DNA of 7,247 nucleotides from the NCBI GenBank assembly GCA_937927945.1, contig CALEYW010000071.1, forward strand, positions 1 to 7,247, read 5' to 3'. Both the position numbers and the translations under genes were made by a program. The stretch is from an uncultured candidate division WPS-2 bacterium (GTDB taxonomy: Bacteria > Vulcanimicrobiota > Vulcanimicrobiia > Vulcanimicrobiales > Vulcanimicrobiaceae). Under the pieces are notes generated by a model that saw only the letters and a program-made list of their open reading frames with translations, was not told where the DNA came from and ran no database searches. This document shows positions 4,801 through 7,247 of this stretch, piece after piece; position 1 is the first letter of the stretch; each line of letters starts with the position of its first letter.

Positions 4801-6559
4801 GTGCGCCGGGCAGCCAAGGTGTGCTCGCCGGGTCTCGTGAAGGGGATTTCGGCACGATTCACCGATATTTCGGACGTGCCCGGTACCGTTGCGACGAACC
4901 GGCACTGCAGCAAGTTCGCCGCCGTGGTCAAACCGCCGTTGGAGAAGTGCTTTTCCCGCGTTGGTCCCGCAGCCGACCAACGAATATTTAGGCTCGATCC
5001 CCGCTCTCGCTTCGCAATACCTTTTGGTCGCGTCCTACACGTCGGTCTTTGTGTGGCGGGCTTCGCGATCTTCGCCTTTGCGAATTTCGGACGGCTATTC
5101 TTGCTGATCGAATACCGCCAGTGGGCCTCACCGCTCAACGTATTCAACCCGATTCAAATATTGAATCCCTGGACGTGGTTCGACGCGAGGATATTCAGTA
5201 TGGTCTTTAGCCGTTCAATTGCCATTCTGACCGCAGGCGTCGCAACGGTGAGTGGCGGCTACACACCGGCGTGCCACAATTTCGTGCAAATCGGCTTGAT
5301 CATCGCGTCCGCAGTGCTTCTTGCCGCAACGCTCCGAAGACTATTTCCAAAGGCGCCAACTGTGCTTCTTGCCGGCGCGGTCGTTTTCATACTCTTTTCT
5401 GAAGGCATGCTCGACGCGCTCGCATTGCAGTCGACTCTGCTCGACAAGTTGGCGCTTTTCTTCTCGTCGCTCGGATATACATCACCGCACAGCTCGATGT
5501 CGTCCGCCCCAATCTTCGATCAATCGTCACGGCGAACCTGGCCATCTTCCTTGTCGTATTCGCCGCGTACAATTCAAAAGAGGCGGCGTTTCCACTTGTG
5601 CCCTCGACAGTACTTTTGCTCATCCTCCGATACTTGGAACTCGAGCCATCGATTTCATGGCGAGCGCTGCTGCGCGCGGCACGCAGGAGCGTGCGCTTTC
5701 TAGCTGTGCCGACGGTGTATGGGCTTATCCATGTCACCGTCGTTCTCATCGACCGCGTGCTTCAGAACCCCGTGGAGTACGCACGTGTGACGGGCGGCAA
5801 TCCGGAGGTGAACCTTGACCACTACTTGCTATACATGTTCAGTGCAGTTCCGCTCGCGCAAGCGATGGGCAAGTTTCCATACGCGTCACTACCTGATATC
5901 ACCAACTTTACTGTAGTGGTCGCTCTCGCCGTCGTACTGGTTGCGGCATTCGTCGCTCGGTTCGCCTCGAGGTGGCTCATGCTGATGTGGCTGTAGGCAC
6001 TGGTATCTTTCGCGTTGGCAATGTTCATTCCGATTCGCACCACGGGCGGATCGCCGTTTTACCTTCTCGTCCCTTCGTACTACTTGGCCATCCTGCTGTT
6101 CATCACCGCGCTCGTAGTCGTTTATGCGTTTCCAGCACGCAAGAGCGTGCTGATCACGCAGGGGACGGTTATGGCCCTTATCGTCGCACATGTCGTGGGA
6201 TTTCGCAGGCCTCGCCGCCATATCTAGCGGTCGCGGCAATGTCCGCGAACTTTACCGATGCGCTCGGGCAACTGCGAGCGCGCCTTGAGCAAACCCCCAA
6301 TCCCACGACGATCGCGTTCTTTTGGCCTGCGACGGAGACCCTCACACACAAGTTCCTACGCCCGCCCGGCAACCGTGCATTAGCCGAATACATCCTGCCG
6401 AAGGGAACGTCGTCTCAGGACTACGCCAAGTTGAATGCCGCGATCACCGACAAATCATATTCCGGAACGGAGCCCCATCCCACTCCGCACCCGGGGACAA
6501 TTTCCATCACGCTCGGCAAGCGTCTGCGCGTCCTGGGCGTTGTCGGGCCCGAACGATGA
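4801..6559 (+). pseudogene. polytopic membrane protein gene, broken by two frameshifts and an in-frame TAG
   Basis: One long membrane protein can be followed only by changing frame. The first frame runs to about 5470, with hydrophobic stretches at about 5035-5110, 5200-5260, 5275-5345 and 5355-5420. The second runs from about 5472 (IYITAQLDVV...) through more membrane segments to a TAG at 5994-5996. It continues in the same frame through further membrane segments (WLW-stop-ALVSFALAMFIP) to about 6190. The third covers about 6200-6559, a soluble C-terminal tail of about 115 residues ending at TGA 6557-6559. Both frame changes correspond to loss of one base. The overall plan, roughly ten membrane helices plus a soluble tail, resembles membrane glycosyltransferases or surface-polysaccharide proteins, but no diagnostic motif is seen and I do not name a family. 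The 5' end is uncertain: GTG 4801 has GGAG 7 nt upstream, yet residues 1-75 or so are unlike the rest and no in-frame ATG precedes the first helix. Natural decay or sequencing error could explain the breaks. Confidence 0.72.
4959..4982. repeat. perfect 8-bp inverted repeat with 8-nt loop
   Basis: CGTTGGTC (4959-4966) and GACCAACG (4975-4982) are perfect reverse complements around CCGCAGCC. No T-run follows on either strand, so an intrinsic terminator is unlikely. It lies between the ketosynthase start and the first membrane segment of the broken membrane gene, so an operator or leader hairpin is possible. It may also be chance. Confidence 0.35.
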
Positions 6560-6577
6560 GCCCGGCGCGGAGTACGC

Positions 6578-7006
6578 TCAGAACGTCTTGACCTTCGCGA
6601 ATCCGCTGCCGCGGAAGATCTCGGTGACCTTATCGATGTTTTCCGGCTTGGCGAAGTACGCGACGACGCTGCGGCCATTCTGCAGCGCCTCGACGTAGTT
6701 GTCGACCTCGTCGTCCGGGATCTCGAGATCGCCGAGCCGGTCGCTCAGCGTCTCGTTGCGGAAATACTGCGTGCCGAAGCCGCCGGCCGTCGGGCCGCCG
6801 CTGGTGATCCCCGGCACACCGGTGCCCTGACCGCCGCCGGTCATGATCCCCGGATTCACGATGCCGGCGCGCGATGCGGCGCCTTGGGTCGAATCATCGG
6901 GGCCGATCAGCTGGATCGGATCGAGCGGGAAGCCCGCCTCCTTGAGTGATGCTTCGAGCACGGCGATGTCGCCGTTCTGGGAGATGCCGGTCACAACCAG
7001 ACCCAC
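6578..7006 (-). CDS. general stress protein 17M/YflT-like domain protein
   Basis: Small cytoplasmic protein of 142 residues resembling the GS17M/YflT heat-induced stress family, whose biochemical role is unknown. An N-terminal beta-alpha-beta unit (1-38, LVVTGIS...VLEASLKEAGF...IQLIG) is followed by a glycine- and proline-rich linker (about 49-79: PGIMTGGG, GVPGITSGG, GGFG). A C-terminal ferredoxin-like half (about 83-142) contains IPDDEVDNYVEAL and GRSVVAYFA, then a helix and the final strand. There is no signal peptide or membrane segment. The GTG start is supported by AAGAGGT (complement of 7012-7018) with GAGG 6 nt upstream. The stop lies 18 bp from the end of the convergent membrane pseudogene. 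The gene follows an aminotransferase gene on the same strand with a 78-bp gap, so co-transcription is possible. Its codon use looks more GC-rich than that of the neighbouring membrane gene. Confidence 0.75.
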   Translation of the reverse strand: MGLVVTGISQNGDIAVLEASLKEAGFPLDPIQLIGPDDSTQGAASRAGIVNPGIMTGGGQGTGVPGITSGGPTAGGFGTQYFRNETLSDRLGDLEIPDDEVDNYVEALQNGRSVVAYFAKPENIDKVTEIFRGSGFAKVKTF

Positions 7007-7011
7007 GCGAT

Positions 7012-7018
7012 ACCTCTT
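7012..7018 (-). promoter_or_regulatory. Shine-Dalgarno site of the stress protein gene
   Basis: On the minus strand AAGAGGT lies upstream of GTG 7006, with 6 nt between GAGG and the start codon. It decides for the GTG start, as no ATG or TTG is similarly placed. Confidence 0.65.
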
Positions 7019-7084
7019 CTGAATTCCACGGTGGATGACGAAGCGGCGGTGTTCGCGGCGCTCCGCCCGGTGCCTTTCGGCCGG

Positions 7085-7247
7085 TCAGCCCGCTAGCTGA
7101 CGAACCGCGCGGGCCAGCCGCTCCATGCCTTCCGCGATGCGGGCCTCCGGCATCGCGGAGAAGTTCAGGCGCATCCCGTCGCCGCGCTCGCCATGCGGAT
7201 AGAACGGGCGGCCCGGGACGAAGACCACGCCGTCCTCGACGGCGCGC
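7085..7247 (-). CDS. PLP-dependent aminotransferase class I/II, C-terminal end (partial)
   Basis: The last 54 residues of a fold-type I aminotransferase; the 5' part lies beyond the window edge. The visible segment reads EDGVVFVPGRPFYPHG, then a short Gly-rich loop, MRLNFS, and a terminal helix ARIAEGMERLARAVRQL before TGA. V-x-F-V-P-G-x-x-F followed by hR-L-(N/S)-F-S is the standard C-terminal block of class I/II aminotransferases. It contains the Arg (in MRLNFS) that binds the substrate alpha-carboxylate. The FYPHG loop and the RLNFS...RIxEGxxRL spacing are closest to the LysN/2-aminoadipate and MocR-like branch. The lysine that holds PLP is outside the window, so substrate and branch cannot be settled. 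Reading is on the minus strand ahead of the stress gene. Confidence 0.82.
   Translation of the reverse strand, partial: RAVEDGVVFVPGRPFYPHGERGDGMRLNFSAMPEARIAEGMERLARAVRQLAG

Noticed and set aside
4701..5147. Minus-strand frame of 148 codons ending directly before the ketosynthase start
   Set aside because: Its upstream half is antisense to the membrane protein's first helix and no domain is recognisable. The abutting stop/start may be chance. It is kept only as part of a finding.
5994..5996. Amber codon reassignment or pyrrolysine-type recoding
   Set aside because: TAG also ends the ketosynthase gene normally, and the same membrane gene carries two frameshifts, so decay or sequence error is simpler.
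6540..6567. CGGGC...GCCCG hairpin between the convergent membrane gene and stress gene as a bidirectional terminator
   Set aside because: The stem is only 5 bp, with a long loop and no T-run on either strand.
7045..7067. GGCGG...CCGCC hairpin as a terminator of the aminotransferase gene
   Set aside because: A 5-bp stem with a 13-nt loop in GC-rich sequence and no T-run is expected by chance.
1..7247. CRISPR arrays, tRNA or rRNA genes, riboswitches
   Set aside because: No regularly spaced repeats, cloverleaf-like segments, or conserved rRNA or riboswitch cores were seen by eye on either strand.

Overview
The window is 7.2 kb of GC-rich bacterial DNA. Nothing in it fixes the taxon. High GC, GTG starts, and a glycine-rich YflT/GS17M-type stress protein beside a class I/II aminotransferase would fit an environmental phylum such as Eremiobacterota (WPS-2), but that is a guess.

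Layout. (1) About 1-880 is the right part of an IS21-family insertion sequence: the last bases of a probable istA, a complete istB (69-818), and a right end with two imperfect 19-bp direct repeats ending in ...CA near 880. (2) 881-1126 is unresolved sequence, possibly the remnant of a gene cut by the element. (3) 1127/1145-3764 is a tight forward operon: FabG-type SDR reductase, two-lobed GNAT acyltransferase, PIG-L/LmbE zinc deacetylase. The genes are joined by 4-base stop/start overlaps (GTGA, then ATGA). (4) 4700-3747 on the minus strand is a FabH-type ketosynthase III with an intact Cys-His-Asn triad. Its 3' end overlaps the PIG-L gene tail to tail by 18 bp. (5) 4801-6559 on the plus strand holds a polytopic membrane protein that can only be read through in three frames. 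It has two apparent single-base losses and one in-frame TAG, so it is either a pseudogene or damaged by sequencing error. (6) 7006-6578 on the minus strand is a stress protein of the GS17M/YflT type. (7) 7247-7085 on the minus strand is the C-terminus of a PLP-dependent aminotransferase, cut by the window edge.

How the genes may work together. A ketosynthase III, a ketoacyl reductase-like SDR, a GNAT acyltransferase and a sugar N-deacetylase-type enzyme next to a large membrane protein suggest an accessory pathway. It could make or modify an acyl chain and attach it to an amino sugar or other amine on a surface glycan or small molecule. This is inferred from families and gene order. No acyl carrier protein, glycosyltransferase or ligase is visible here, so the product cannot be named. 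The nearby IS element and the decayed membrane gene suggest an accessory or unstable locus.
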